Source: Clostridia bacterium (GTDB lineage: Bacteria > Bacillota > Clostridia > Lachnospirales > Bianqueaceae). From it: 45,491 nt of DNA. A model generated the notes under the pieces. It searched no databases. It was not told the DNA's origin and worked only from the letters and a program-made list of their open reading frames with translations. This document shows, piece after piece, positions 15,814-23,996 of this stretch. Each line of letters opens with the position of its first letter. Position 1 is the first letter of the stretch. Made by a program: the position numbers and the translations under genes. The stretch covers positions 1-45,491 of the forward strand of contig CAAFMN010000082.1 of NCBI GenBank assembly GCA_900764045.1, in the 5' to 3' direction.

Positions 15814-15845
15814 TGCTGCGGCTTGTGGGCTGCAGCATTTTTTGG
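15814..15845 (+). terminator. Intrinsic terminator after the ABC exporter
   Basis: ATGCTGC pairs with GCAGCAT, with further GC pairing inside the loop, followed by TTTTTT. It also lies just before the MATE ribosome-binding site. Confidence 0.8.
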
Positions 15846-15861
15846 GTAAGGAGAGAACGAG

Positions 15862-17205
15862 ATGGCAAAAAATATACAGGTGGATCTATTGCACGGAAGC
15901 ATCGGCAAGGGACTTATGGCTTTTGCCATACCGATTATGATATCCAGTGTGTTTCAGCAGCTCTACAATATGGTCGATATTATGATCGTAGGAAATATTT
16001 TGGGAGATACGGCGTTGGCGGCGATCGGTTCCAGTTCCCCCATCTACGATCTGTTGATGGGATTCGCGTTGGGGGTCGGCAGCGGCCTCTCTATCGTTAC
16101 AGCGAGGAGTTATGGCGGGGGCGATATGGAAGAACTGAAGAAATCCGTGGCGAGTTCTCTGGTGATTTCCCTGGGAGTCTCCCTGCTGGTAACGCTGATT
16201 GCCATCGTAGGTCTGAAACCCTTTATGCGTCTTCTGAAGACGCCGGAAGAGGTTATGGATGAGGCATATGCTTATATTTCGCTGATTACGCAGTTGTGTG
16301 TGATTATGGTATTTTTTAATCTTCTGTCCCGGCTGCTGAACGCGGTGGGCAATAGTATCGCGCCGTTGATTTTCCTGGTGATTGCCTCCGTTCTGAATGT
16401 TGCGCTGGATTATCTGATGGTAGGAGTGTGGAATCTCGGCATTCGCGGAGCGGCGATCGCGACGGTGATCTCGCAGGCGATTTCGGTCGTGCTTTGCTTA
16501 CTCTATATTCTATTGCGGTGTCCGATCCTGATTCCGTCCAAGCGGCATTTTCGTCTGGAGAAGCCGATCATGACGGAGATGATGGGGCAGGGACTGTCTA
16601 TGGGGCTGATGTCATCCATCGTTAACATCGGAACGGTGACATTGCAGTCCGGAATTAATGGCCTGGGGTACCTGGTTATTGCCGGACACACAGCGGCGCG
16701 GAAGCTCTTTTCCTTCTGTTCTCTGCCCTTCGGCTGCATGGCGACCGCTCTGTCGACTTTCGTGTCGCAAAACCGCGGAGCGGATCAGGGAAAAAGAATC
16801 CGTCAATCGATCCGCTTTGTCATGTATTTCAGTCTGATCACAACGGTTCTGGTTTCTTCTATTATGTATGTAGCGTGTCCGGCGATGACAGCCTGGATCT
16901 CCGGCTCTTCAGAACCGGTGGTTTTGAACAATGCGGTTACATATATACGGTGCAGTACGCCGTTTTACTTCCCGTTAGGCATCCTGGTTTCCCTGCGCTG
17001 TGCGCTGCAGGGTTTGGGTCAGAAGCTGCTGCCCCTGGTATCTAGCGGAATCGAGATGGTAGGTAAAATCTTCTTTACGATCTTTTTGATTCCGGTTTAC
17101 GGATATACGGCTGTAATCTTCTGCGAACCGTTCCTGTGGTGCTGTATGGTGCTGCAGCTGTTATGGGCGTTTTATCGGAATCCCTATATCCAGGCGGCCA
17201 AATAA
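15862..17205 (+). CDS. MATE family efflux transporter
   Basis: A 447-residue polytopic membrane protein with two similar six-helix halves, as expected for Na+- or H+-coupled multidrug exporters of the MATE fold. Typical segments are the opening MAFAIPIMISSVFQQLYNMVD, GVGSGLSIVTARSYGGGD in the first half, and the internal repeat LPFGCMATALSTFVSQNRGAD in the second. The start follows a GGAGAG site. The gene has no partner and its substrate is not predictable. Confidence 0.93.
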   Translation: MAKNIQVDLLHGSIGKGLMAFAIPIMISSVFQQLYNMVDIMIVGNILGDTALAAIGSSSPIYDLLMGFALGVGSGLSIVTARSYGGGDMEELKKSVASSLVISLGVSLLVTLIAIVGLKPFMRLLKTPEEVMDEAYAYISLITQLCVIMVFFNLLSRLLNAVGNSIAPLIFLVIASVLNVALDYLMVGVWNLGIRGAAIATVISQAISVVLCLLYILLRCPILIPSKRHFRLEKPIMTEMMGQGLSMGLMSSIVNIGTVTLQSGINGLGYLVIAGHTAARKLFSFCSLPFGCMATALSTFVSQNRGADQGKRIRQSIRFVMYFSLITTVLVSSIMYVACPAMTAWISGSSEPVVLNNAVTYIRCSTPFYFPLGILVSLRCALQGLGQKLLPLVSSGIEMVGKIFFTIFLIPVYGYTAVIFCEPFLWCCMVLQLLWAFYRNPYIQAAK

Positions 17206-17209
17206 TGGA

Positions 17210-17238
17210 TTGACAGTCGGAAAGGATTGTTGTATGAT
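17210..17238 (+). promoter_or_regulatory. Promoter of the aminotransferase gene
   Basis: TTGACA (17210-17215), a 17-bp spacer and TATGAT (17233-17238). It begins 5 nt after the MATE stop codon. Confidence 0.85.
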
Positions 17239-17267
17239 AACTGTATATTGTTGGGGAGGTGTAAGAT

Positions 17268-18452
17268 TTGATTTCTGGCAAGATGAAAAAGCTGGTTGAG
17301 AATGGGTCCGTGATTCGCGCCATGTTTGAGGAAGGCAAGAAGATGGCTGCCGTCTATGGGGCGGAGAATGTCTATGATTTCTCATTGGGCAATCCCTGTA
17401 CGCCGCCGCCGGAAGCCGTACGCAACGCGGCGATCGATATTCTGACGCATGAGCCGGAGATGATGGTGCATGGATATATGAGCAACTCCGGTTATGAGGA
17501 CGCAAGGGACAGTGTAGCCGCTTCCCTGAACCGTAGATTCGGAACATCATTTACCAGACAGAACCTGATCATGACGGTAGGAGCCGCGGGCGGATTGAAT
17601 GTTGCTCTCAAGACCATTCTGGAGCCGGGAGACGAGGTCATGCTCTTTGCTCCGTATTTTGGAGAATATAATAATTATATCAGCAATTTTGACGGTGTAC
17701 CGGTTGTGGTTCCTCCGGATTATACCCGGTTTTCTATGAATCTAGCGGAAGCAGAAAAACTGTTTACGCCGCGGACCAAGGCTGTGATCGTCAACTCACC
17801 GAACAATCCGACAGGAACGGTATATACGGAAGAGGAGATTCAGGCGTTGGCGGCGCTCCTGGAGGAGAAGTCCAGAGAGCTGGGACATACGATCTATCTG
17901 ATCTCGGACGAGCCGTACCGCGAGATCGTTTACGGAGCGTATGAGGTTCCGTATCTGACAAAGTATTATAAGAACACCTTTGTAGGATATTCTTATAGTA
18001 AATCCCTGTCCCTGCCGGGCGAGCGGATCGGTTATCTGGTAATTCCGTCAGAGATGGAGGATTTTGAGGGAACCGTTGCCGCCGCGGCTGTGGCCAACCG
18101 CATCCTGGGTTTTGTTAACGCGCCGTCTCTGTTTCAGAGAGTGATCGGCCGATGCGCCGATGAAGTCTCGGATATGAGCGTGTATCGTGAGAATCGGGAG
18201 ATCCTCTGCCGGGAGCTGAAGGCGATGGGATACGAGTTTATCGAGCCGCAGGGAGCCTTTTATATGTTCCCCAAGAGTCTGGAGCCGGATGATAAGGCCT
18301 TCTGCGCGGCAGCCAAGGAGTTTCGTTTGCTGCTTGTGCCGGGAAGCACCTTCATGGGACCGGGACATTTCCGCCTCGCCTTCTGTGTATCCAGAAAGAC
18401 AGTAGAAGACTCTCTGGAGAGTTTCCAACGGTTGGCTCAAAAATATCGCTAA
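17268..18452 (+). CDS. PLP-dependent class I/II aminotransferase
   Basis: A 394-residue fold-type I aminotransferase of the aspartate-aminotransferase superfamily. PLP-site motifs: NSPNNPTG (176-183), SDEPYRE (213-219, Asp214 pairs with the pyridine N) and the Schiff-base Lys245 in SYSKSLSLPGERIGY. The TTG at 17268 is the likely start, because GGGGAGG lies 8 nt upstream; the first in-frame ATG is five codons later. The amino-acid substrate is not evident. A role in Phe/Tyr or Asp transamination would fit the aromatic operon a few kb downstream, but that is inference. Confidence 0.9.
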   Translation: MISGKMKKLVENGSVIRAMFEEGKKMAAVYGAENVYDFSLGNPCTPPPEAVRNAAIDILTHEPEMMVHGYMSNSGYEDARDSVAASLNRRFGTSFTRQNLIMTVGAAGGLNVALKTILEPGDEVMLFAPYFGEYNNYISNFDGVPVVVPPDYTRFSMNLAEAEKLFTPRTKAVIVNSPNNPTGTVYTEEEIQALAALLEEKSRELGHTIYLISDEPYREIVYGAYEVPYLTKYYKNTFVGYSYSKSLSLPGERIGYLVIPSEMEDFEGTVAAAAVANRILGFVNAPSLFQRVIGRCADEVSDMSVYRENREILCRELKAMGYEFIEPQGAFYMFPKSLEPDDKAFCAAAKEFRLLLVPGSTFMGPGHFRLAFCVSRKTVEDSLESFQRLAQKYR

Positions 18453-18475
18453 AGAATAAAGGAGCAGTGTAAGAG

Positions 18476-19645
18476 ATGGAAGAGAATTTTAGTATGGAAG
18501 ATTTCGCGGCAATGCTGGATCAGTCCTTCCATAAGGTATACAATGGAGATATCGTGGAGGGTAAGATCATTGAAAAGGACGAGAAGGGGCTCATGGTGGA
18601 CGTAGCCTCCTATATGGACGGAGTTCTGCCGGTAGAGGAACTCCTCTATGACGGAGAGTCCTATGATGACTATCAGGTAGGGGATACCGTCCGCGCTATG
18701 GTAAAATACGTTGACAGCCGTGAAGGGCAGATTCATCTTTCCAAAAAGGAAGCCGATAAGCTGGGAATTTGGGATGATCTCAAAAAGCTTCAGGAAGACG
18801 AGCAGCCGATTGACGTTAAGGTTAAGCGTGCGGTCAACGGCGGTCTGCGGGTTGTATATAAGACAGTAGAGGGCTTTTTGCCCGCGTCTCAGATCAGTAT
18901 AGAATATGTTGAGGATACGTCCGCGTATGTGGGCCAGACGCTGACTGTGCAGATTACCGAAGTCAATGAAGAGAAGAAGAACCTGATTGTCAGCCGAAAA
19001 GTACTGGAGAAAAAAGAAGCGGAGAATGCGCGCCAGAGCCTGTATACTACGCTGCGCCGCGGAGAGACCCTGACGGGAAAGGTGGTTCGGCTGACCAATT
19101 TCGGCGCGTTTGTCGAGATCGCGCCGCATGTAGACGGACTGATCCATGTCAGCGATATGTCCTGGCGGCGGGTTAAGAATCCGGCGGAGATGGTCAGCAT
19201 CGGAGATGTGGTTAAGGTGACGGTACTGGATGTAGATCCGGCACGTGGCCGTATTGGACTGAGTCTGAAGGATGTCAACGCGGATCCCTGGAAAAATGTT
19301 ACTCTTGCAGCAGGACAGGTGTTAAATGGTACAGTGACGAATGTGATTGACAGCGGAGCTTTTGTTGAGGTAGCGCCTGGGTTGGAAGGGTTCGTGCATG
19401 TTTCCAATATCTCCGATAAGAGAGTGAGCGCCGCTTCGGATGTATTGAAGGCAGGTATGGAAGTAAAAGTCAAGGTGCTGCAGATTGATGAGGCGCAGCG
19501 CAGAATCAGTCTGAGTATGAAGGCCGCCGCGCAAGCCCTTCAGGAAGACGCGGAGAAGGCAGAGTACAAGCAGTATCGTGCGGAAGTAGAAGAAGCTTCC
19601 ACACATCTTGGAGATTTATTTACACAACTTGAAAAAAATAGTTGA
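18476..19645 (+). CDS. S1-domain RNA-binding protein (ribosomal protein S1-like)
   Basis: A 389-residue cytoplasmic protein made of four S1 beta-barrels, at roughly 18-90, 103-175, 187-257 and 272-342, joined by charged helices. The third and fourth carry the best repeats: GAFVEIAPHVDGLIHVSDMS and GAFVEVAPGLEGFVHVSNIS. Gram-positive S1 homologues bind mRNA and help translation, with a less fixed ribosome association than the six-domain E. coli protein. In many Clostridia S1 is fused to IspH; here it stands alone. The stop codon overlaps the -35 of the next promoter. Confidence 0.9.
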   Translation: MEENFSMEDFAAMLDQSFHKVYNGDIVEGKIIEKDEKGLMVDVASYMDGVLPVEELLYDGESYDDYQVGDTVRAMVKYVDSREGQIHLSKKEADKLGIWDDLKKLQEDEQPIDVKVKRAVNGGLRVVYKTVEGFLPASQISIEYVEDTSAYVGQTLTVQITEVNEEKKNLIVSRKVLEKKEAENARQSLYTTLRRGETLTGKVVRLTNFGAFVEIAPHVDGLIHVSDMSWRRVKNPAEMVSIGDVVKVTVLDVDPARGRIGLSLKDVNADPWKNVTLAAGQVLNGTVTNVIDSGAFVEVAPGLEGFVHVSNISDKRVSAASDVLKAGMEVKVKVLQIDEAQRRISLSMKAAAQALQEDAEKAEYKQYRAEVEEASTHLGDLFTQLEKNS

Positions 19646-19670
19646 CAAAAGGCGTTTTGCCATATATAAT
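19642..19670 (+). promoter_or_regulatory. Promoter of the DUF177-rpmF operon
   Basis: TTGACA (19642-19647), a 17-bp spacer and TATAAT (19665-19670), a perfect consensus. The TGA stop of the S1 gene (19643-19645) lies inside the -35 hexamer. Confidence 0.92.
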
Positions 19671-19702
19671 TGTAAAAGTGACTCGAAGGGGGAGGAATCA
19701 AT

Positions 19703-20227
19703 ATGCTGCAATATAATGTGCGCAATATTCTGGCCGACCCTCGGATCGTCATCCCGGTTGAGGAGAATCTGGAGCTTACATCCATTTCGGAAGGCTCCGA
19801 GGTGATACCGATTGTGCAGCCGCCAAAGATCACGGGCAGGATTGTGAATCTGGACGGCCACACATTGAAGTTTACCGGTTCGGCCGAGCTGGTGATGAGG
19901 ATGCCCTGCAGCCGCTGTATGGAGGATGTGGATGTTCCGGTGAAGCTGGAGTTTTCACAGACTTTTGTACCGGAGGAATCCGGAGTCAGTGACAGGGATG
20001 AGGACGCGGAGACCTTTGCAGAGTACAGGCTGGACCTGACGGATTTTGTGATGGGTGAGATTCGACTGGGCGTTCCGATGAAGGTGCTGTGCCGGGAAGA
20101 TTGCAAGGGGTTGTGTCCGAAGTGTGGTCGCAATTTGAATGAAGGGCCTTGCGGCTGCGATCTTCATGAGGAGGATCCGCGCTGGGATGCGTTGAAGGGT
20201 TTGCTGCAAGGTAAGAATAAAGTTTGA
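19703..20227 (+). CDS. DUF177 (YceD-family) protein
   Basis: A 174-residue protein of the YceD/DUF177 family, almost always encoded directly before rpmF and linked in other organisms to 23S rRNA processing or ribosome assembly. Features seen: a first Cys pair in MRMPCSRCMEDVDVPV, an acidic central loop (DRDEDAET), and the C-terminal Cys cluster CREDCKGLCPKCGRNLNEG, which probably binds a metal. The gene lies 20 nt before rpmF under a consensus promoter, which supports cotranscription with a ribosomal protein. Confidence 0.9.
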   Translation: MLQYNVRNILADPRIVIPVEENLELTSISEGSEVIPIVQPPKITGRIVNLDGHTLKFTGSAELVMRMPCSRCMEDVDVPVKLEFSQTFVPEESGVSDRDEDAETFAEYRLDLTDFVMGEIRLGVPMKVLCREDCKGLCPKCGRNLNEGPCGCDLHEEDPRWDALKGLLQGKNKV

Positions 20228-20247
20228 TGAGGCAGGAGGTGTAAAGA

Positions 20248-20436
20248 ATGGGAGCAATTGGTCCGAAGGGTAAGGTTTCCAAAGCAAGACGCGACAAGAG
20301 AAAGGCGAATTGGAAGCTTTCTACGCCCAGCCTTGCTAAGTGCAGCAAGTGCGGTGCGTTGATTATGCCTCACCGTATGTGCAAGAATTGTGGCACTTAC
20401 AACAAGAGACAGGTTGTACAGGTTGCCGAAGACTGA
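20248..20436 (+). CDS. rpmF: 50S ribosomal protein L32
   Basis: The 62-residue large-subunit protein L32. The N-terminal KVSKARRDKRKANWKL segment and the zinc-binding form of the C-terminal half are seen: CSKCG and CKNCG, separated by 9 residues (ALIMPHRMC). The intact four-Cys ribbon marks the C+ version, not the zinc-independent paralogue. It ends with the strong terminator that follows. Confidence 0.97.
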   Translation: MGAIGPKGKVSKARRDKRKANWKLSTPSLAKCSKCGALIMPHRMCKNCGTYNKRQVVQVAED

Positions 20437-20453
20437 TGTATCAGGCAAAAGAG

Positions 20454-20478
20454 CCCCGGAAGCTTTTCCGGGGTTTTT
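20454..20478 (+). terminator. Intrinsic terminator after rpmF
   Basis: CCCCGGAA pairs perfectly with TTCCGGGG around GCTT, followed by TTTTT. Confidence 0.95.
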
Positions 20479-20518
20479 CTGTATATACCCGATGAGAAAA
20501 AAAGGAGAATAAAATAAT

Positions 20519-21139
20519 ATGATTGGAGTCATAGATTACAGAGCAGGCAATGCTGCCGGTGTCCTGTATGCCATGGAGCGGCTGGGCATTGCGGCCGAGG
20601 CTGTTCATACAGCAGAAGAATTGGAAAAGTATCAGGGGCTGATCCTTTCCGGAATGGGGTCAGCGGATGCGGCCATAATCTCGTTGGAGTCTGAGGAGCT
20701 TCTGGAAGCTTTGCAGAGAAAGGTTTTGATGGATAAGGTTCCGCTCCTTGGGATCGGAACCGGAATGGAGATTCTTTTTGAACATAGTGAAGAAGACGAT
20801 ACGCCCTGTCTTGGCTGGCTTCCCGGCGAGGCATTTTTGCTGCCGAAAACGGAACGGATGCCTCAGATCGGTTATTATGAAGTGAAACTATTGGAGAAGC
20901 ATCCGCTGTTTGAAGGATGCAAGGGGACGGAACGTTACTTTTTCTCCGGCTCTTCCTATATCCGTTCAGAGGATGCGCAGCTCGTGCTGGGGCAGAGCTT
21001 TTACGGAACGCAGTCGCATGCGGCAGTGGCTTGGGAGAACATTCTGGGAATCGCCTTCCATGCGGAAAAAAGCGGCGCCGCTGGATTGAAGGTCCTGCAG
21101 AATTTCGTGAAATTCGCAGAGGGGAGGCAGACTCGATGA
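20519..21139 (+). CDS. HisH-like glutamine amidotransferase-fold protein lacking the catalytic Cys
   Basis: A 206-residue class I amidotransferase fold closest to HisH, the glutaminase of imidazole glycerol phosphate synthase. The N-terminus GVIDYRAGNAAGVLYAMERLG aligns with the HisH opening IIDYG-GN. The nucleophile elbow, normally GICLGMQ, reads GIGTGME (78-84), so Gly80 replaces the catalytic Cys. The oxyanion PG loop reads SGMGSAD. The His-Glu dyad is kept in FHAEKS (His181, Glu183). Glutamine hydrolysis by the normal mechanism is therefore not expected. It overlaps the HisF-like gene by ATGA, and no other his gene is present. It lies between rpmF and the aromatic operon. Alternatives: a binding or regulatory pair, or a decaying duplicate. 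Confidence 0.82.
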   Translation: MIGVIDYRAGNAAGVLYAMERLGIAAEAVHTAEELEKYQGLILSGMGSADAAIISLESEELLEALQRKVLMDKVPLLGIGTGMEILFEHSEEDDTPCLGWLPGEAFLLPKTERMPQIGYYEVKLLEKHPLFEGCKGTERYFFSGSSYIRSEDAQLVLGQSFYGTQSHAAVAWENILGIAFHAEKSGAAGLKVLQNFVKFAEGRQTR

Positions 21140-21702
21140 GAAAGATCCGAAGCATTACAGAAGCCGCTCAGGCGGAGAAAGCCTATCTGGAAGGCGCAGA
21201 AGAGCTGTTCTTGGCAGCAGAAAAGGTGACACCGGAGATGGTATCTCTTGCGGCGCAAACGCCCATTCCTGTTACGGTCTGCGGCGGGGTCCGCTCGATG
21301 AATGAGGTATATCAGCTTCTAAAGGCGGGGGCGCAGCAGGTGTGCTTGGGACAGGCCGCCGCGGCATATTCGCATCTGATTACACAGGCGGCTCTTGCTT
21401 TTGGCAGACAAAGTATCGCTATATATCTGCCGGTTCGCCGAATCAGTCTCTCAGAGAAGATCGCAAGCGGATATGAGGCGATGGATGAAACCGGCCGTGA
21501 GAATCTGGGATTGGACGCGTTGGAGTGGGCCAAGCAGGCGGCTTCCTTGGGGGCCGGAACATTGATCCTGGAAGAAGGAACACCGGAACTGGCAGCGAAG
21601 ATCGCGGAAGCGGTAACCATACCGGTCCTGGTTCGTTTCCAGGGCAAAACGATCGGCGGGGAGTACGGTCCGATCAGCGGAAGAATCGAAGCCGCAAATT
21701 GA
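21136..21702 (+). CDS. Truncated HisF/HisA-like (beta/alpha) barrel protein
   Basis: I use the ATG at 21136, which overlaps the stop of the HisH-like gene (ATGA) and follows GGGGAGG; a longer frame upstream overlaps that gene entirely. The 188-residue product resembles HisF from its second beta-alpha unit on: GAEELFLAAE, IPVTVCGGVRSMNEVYQLL (44-62), GAQQVCLGQAA, then WAKQAASLGAGTLIL and AVTIPVLVRF. The first strand with the catalytic Asp (CLDVxxGRVVKG) is absent. The strand that carries the second catalytic Asp (AIDAK) reads IAIYLPVRR. HisF is about 250 residues. Cyclase activity is therefore unlikely, and the protein probably forms a complex with the HisH-like partner. Confidence 0.75.
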   Translation: MRKIRSITEAAQAEKAYLEGAEELFLAAEKVTPEMVSLAAQTPIPVTVCGGVRSMNEVYQLLKAGAQQVCLGQAAAAYSHLITQAALAFGRQSIAIYLPVRRISLSEKIASGYEAMDETGRENLGLDALEWAKQAASLGAGTLILEEGTPELAAKIAEAVTIPVLVRFQGKTIGGEYGPISGRIEAAN

Positions 21703-21711
21703 GAATCATTC

Positions 21712-21740
21712 TTGCGGATTGCTGAAGAATATGATATGAT
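21712..21740 (+). promoter_or_regulatory. Promoter of the aromatic amino acid operon
   Basis: TTGCGG (21712-21717), a 17-bp spacer and TATGAT (21735-21740), just after the HisF-like stop codon. Its leader of about 35 nt has no room for a T-box or leader peptide. Confidence 0.65.
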
Positions 21741-21784
21741 ACACCCGTATATATCTAAAATATAAAATTAAGAAGGGACAGAAA

Positions 21785-22732
21785 ATGACGATACAAAAGC
21801 GGATAATCCCTGAGCTTTTAAGCGGGGGAATCGTAGTGGTAGGCTTGGGACTGATCGGCGGATCGATAGTGAGATCGCTTAGAGAGTATTCTGCGGAGTT
21901 CCGAATCTGTGCGGTGGACATCAAACCGGAACCAATCGAGCGGGCCTTGAAGGATCAGATGATTGAAGACGGAACGGTAGAAGCGAACAGAGAGGAGACG
22001 GAGCGCCTGTTAGCGGAAAATCGTCTTATTATTCTGTCCATGTATCCGGCAGGCATGATGCGTTTCCTAGTGGAGCATGGCCACGCGCTGCGGCCCGGGA
22101 CGGTGGTTATGGATATTTGCGGCCTTAAGGGCGGCTTTGTAGAAGAAGCGCAGCGCCTGATGCCGGACGGAGTCGAATTCATGGGCACTCATCCCATGGC
22201 CGGCCGGGAAAAAGTCGGATATGAAAACGGAGACGGAGAGATGTTTCTGGGGGCGACTTTTATTATTACACCGACGCAGAAGAACACACGCAGGACCATT
22301 GACGGAATGTATGAGTTTGCCCGTGTGCTGGGATTCGCCCGTGTACGTGAGGTCGATCCGGATGAGCATGATCGTCTGATCGCGTATACAAGCCATATGC
22401 CCCATGTTCTCGCGTCTGTTCTGATGCAGGCGTGGCATGGCGGAGATGAGGTAAAGGCATTTTCTGGCGGAAGTTTTCGGGATACGACAAGAATTGCCGA
22501 TATTAATGAGGACTTATGGGCAGAATTGTTTTTGCTGAATTCGCATGCGCTGTTGGATTCTCTGCGGGATTTTTCCATCTCCTTCGGCGAGTTTTTGTCT
22601 CTGATGGAAGCATCGGATTATGAGGGATTAAAGGCGTATCTGCAGCGTTCCGGCGATCGTAAACGCGCATGGAATCGTGAGATCTCCAGGTCTGAGCTGG
22701 GAGGCAGAGGAGGCAAGGATGACAAGCAGTAA
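21785..22732 (+). CDS. tyrA: Prephenate dehydrogenase
   Basis: Converts prephenate to 4-hydroxyphenylpyruvate with NAD+ on the tyrosine branch. The 315-residue protein opens with a Rossmann nucleotide-binding loop VVVGLGLIGGSIVRSL (18-33). GTHPMAGREK, containing the conserved substrate-pocket His, is near residue 137. The DPDEHDRLIAYTSHMPH segment (near 193-209) holds the second conserved His and helix-dimer residues. There is no ACT or chorismate mutase domain, so feedback control by tyrosine cannot be inferred. It is the first gene of the operon and overlaps aroA by 14 nt. Confidence 0.95.
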   Translation: MTIQKRIIPELLSGGIVVVGLGLIGGSIVRSLREYSAEFRICAVDIKPEPIERALKDQMIEDGTVEANREETERLLAENRLIILSMYPAGMMRFLVEHGHALRPGTVVMDICGLKGGFVEEAQRLMPDGVEFMGTHPMAGREKVGYENGDGEMFLGATFIITPTQKNTRRTIDGMYEFARVLGFARVREVDPDEHDRLIAYTSHMPHVLASVLMQAWHGGDEVKAFSGGSFRDTTRIADINEDLWAELFLLNSHALLDSLRDFSISFGEFLSLMEASDYEGLKAYLQRSGDRKRAWNREISRSELGGRGGKDDKQ

Positions 22733-23996
22733 GCGTGCCCTGCCTTCACAGTTGGCAGGAAGTCTTAGAATCCCTGCTTCCAAGAGTATCGCGCATCGGG
22801 CCGTAATCTGCGCGGCGTTGGCGCGCGGAACCTCCAGAATCCGTGGCCTTACGCTGTCCCAGGATATTCAGGTGACGATGGAGTGCATGAAGGCTTTGGG
22901 CGCACGGATGCAATGGGAAGAAGATGTACTGGTAGTTCAGGGCGCGGTGCGGACAAGGGACTCTGTAACGGAACTATACTGCGGAGAGTCCGGATCTACG
23001 CTACGCTTTATGATTCCGATCGCGGCTGCGGTAGGCGGATGTTTCCGACTGGACGGCGCGGGAAGATTGGGAGAGCGTCCTCTGGATATCTATGAGGAAG
23101 TTCTGCCGGATCATGGTGTTTCCATGAAACGGGGCGAGAAGACGCTCCCGTTGGAGATCGACGGCAAGCTCACTGGGGGTACATGCCAGGTGCGCGGCGA
23201 CATTAGTTCTCAATTCATCACAGGCCTCTTGTTGGCGCTTCCGCTGTTGGACGAGGATTCGGAGATTCATCTCAGTACACCCCTGGAATCGGAGCCGTAT
23301 GTGCGTTTGACCCTTTCCGCGATGGCGGCCTTTGGCGTTACGGTGGAACGGCTTCCGGATGGCTATAGGATCCGGGGCGGTCAGAGCTATACGCCCTGTG
23401 AGTATACAGTGGAGGGAGATTTTTCCCAAGCGGCATTTATCGTGTGCGCGGCTTCTTTGGCAGCCTCTCCGGAGGGTGTTTCTCTCTTGGGACTCAATCC
23501 GGCGACTCTGCAGGGAGACGCCGCCATCTTGAATATTGTCCGGGAGATGGGCGGTATATGGAACTGGGACGGAGATCGTCTGGTCGTATATAAAGCGCGG
23601 CAGTTAAAGAATATTACCGTGGACGCGTCGCAATGCCCGGATCTTGTGCCGGTTGCGGCCGCGCTTGGATGTTGTGCGCAAGGGGAGATGCATATTATTC
23701 ACGCGGCAAGGCTCCGTATCAAGGAGAGTGACCGGCTGAGCGCGATTCATACAGAATATGCCAAAATCGGAGCCCGCATTGAGGAGTCGGAGGATACACT
23801 GAAGATTATAGGAGCCCCGCAAGGATATGAGGGCGGAGAGGCTGACAGCGAGAATGATCACCGTATGGCGATGTCACTGGCTGTACTTGCTCAACATACC
23901 CAAAATGGAATTCTGATTGGGGACGCCATGAGTGTTCGCAAGTCATGGCCGGAGTTCTGGCGGGATTATGCACGGATTGGAGGAAGCTATGAGTAA
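22719..23996 (+). CDS. aroA: 3-phosphoshikimate 1-carboxyvinyltransferase (EPSP synthase)
   Basis: Joins shikimate 3-phosphate and PEP to EPSP, the sixth step of the shikimate pathway. The ATG at 22719 follows AGAGGAGG and gives 425 residues, the normal length; an in-frame start 14 codons upstream lies inside tyrA without a ribosome-binding site. Active-site motifs: ASKSIAHR (20-27, with Lys22 and Ser23), GESGSTLRF (near 89-97) and RIKESDRLSAI (near 331-341). The usual GNAGTAMR-type loop reads GESGSTLR, a class II-like form associated in other bacteria with altered inhibitor sensitivity. It overlaps aroC by 8 nt. Confidence 0.95.
   Translation: MTSSKRALPSQLAGSLRIPASKSIAHRAVICAALARGTSRIRGLTLSQDIQVTMECMKALGARMQWEEDVLVVQGAVRTRDSVTELYCGESGSTLRFMIPIAAAVGGCFRLDGAGRLGERPLDIYEEVLPDHGVSMKRGEKTLPLEIDGKLTGGTCQVRGDISSQFITGLLLALPLLDEDSEIHLSTPLESEPYVRLTLSAMAAFGVTVERLPDGYRIRGGQSYTPCEYTVEGDFSQAAFIVCAASLAASPEGVSLLGLNPATLQGDAAILNIVREMGGIWNWDGDRLVVYKARQLKNITVDASQCPDLVPVAAALGCCAQGEMHIIHAARLRIKESDRLSAIHTEYAKIGARIEESEDTLKIIGAPQGYEGGEADSENDHRMAMSLAVLAQHTQNGILIGDAMSVRKSWPEFWRDYARIGGSYE

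Noticed and set aside
20917..21702. Longer form (261 residues) of the HisF-like protein
   Set aside because: The extra 73 residues come from inside the HisH-like gene in another frame and do not resemble the missing HisF N-terminus. ATG 21136 has a ribosome-binding site.
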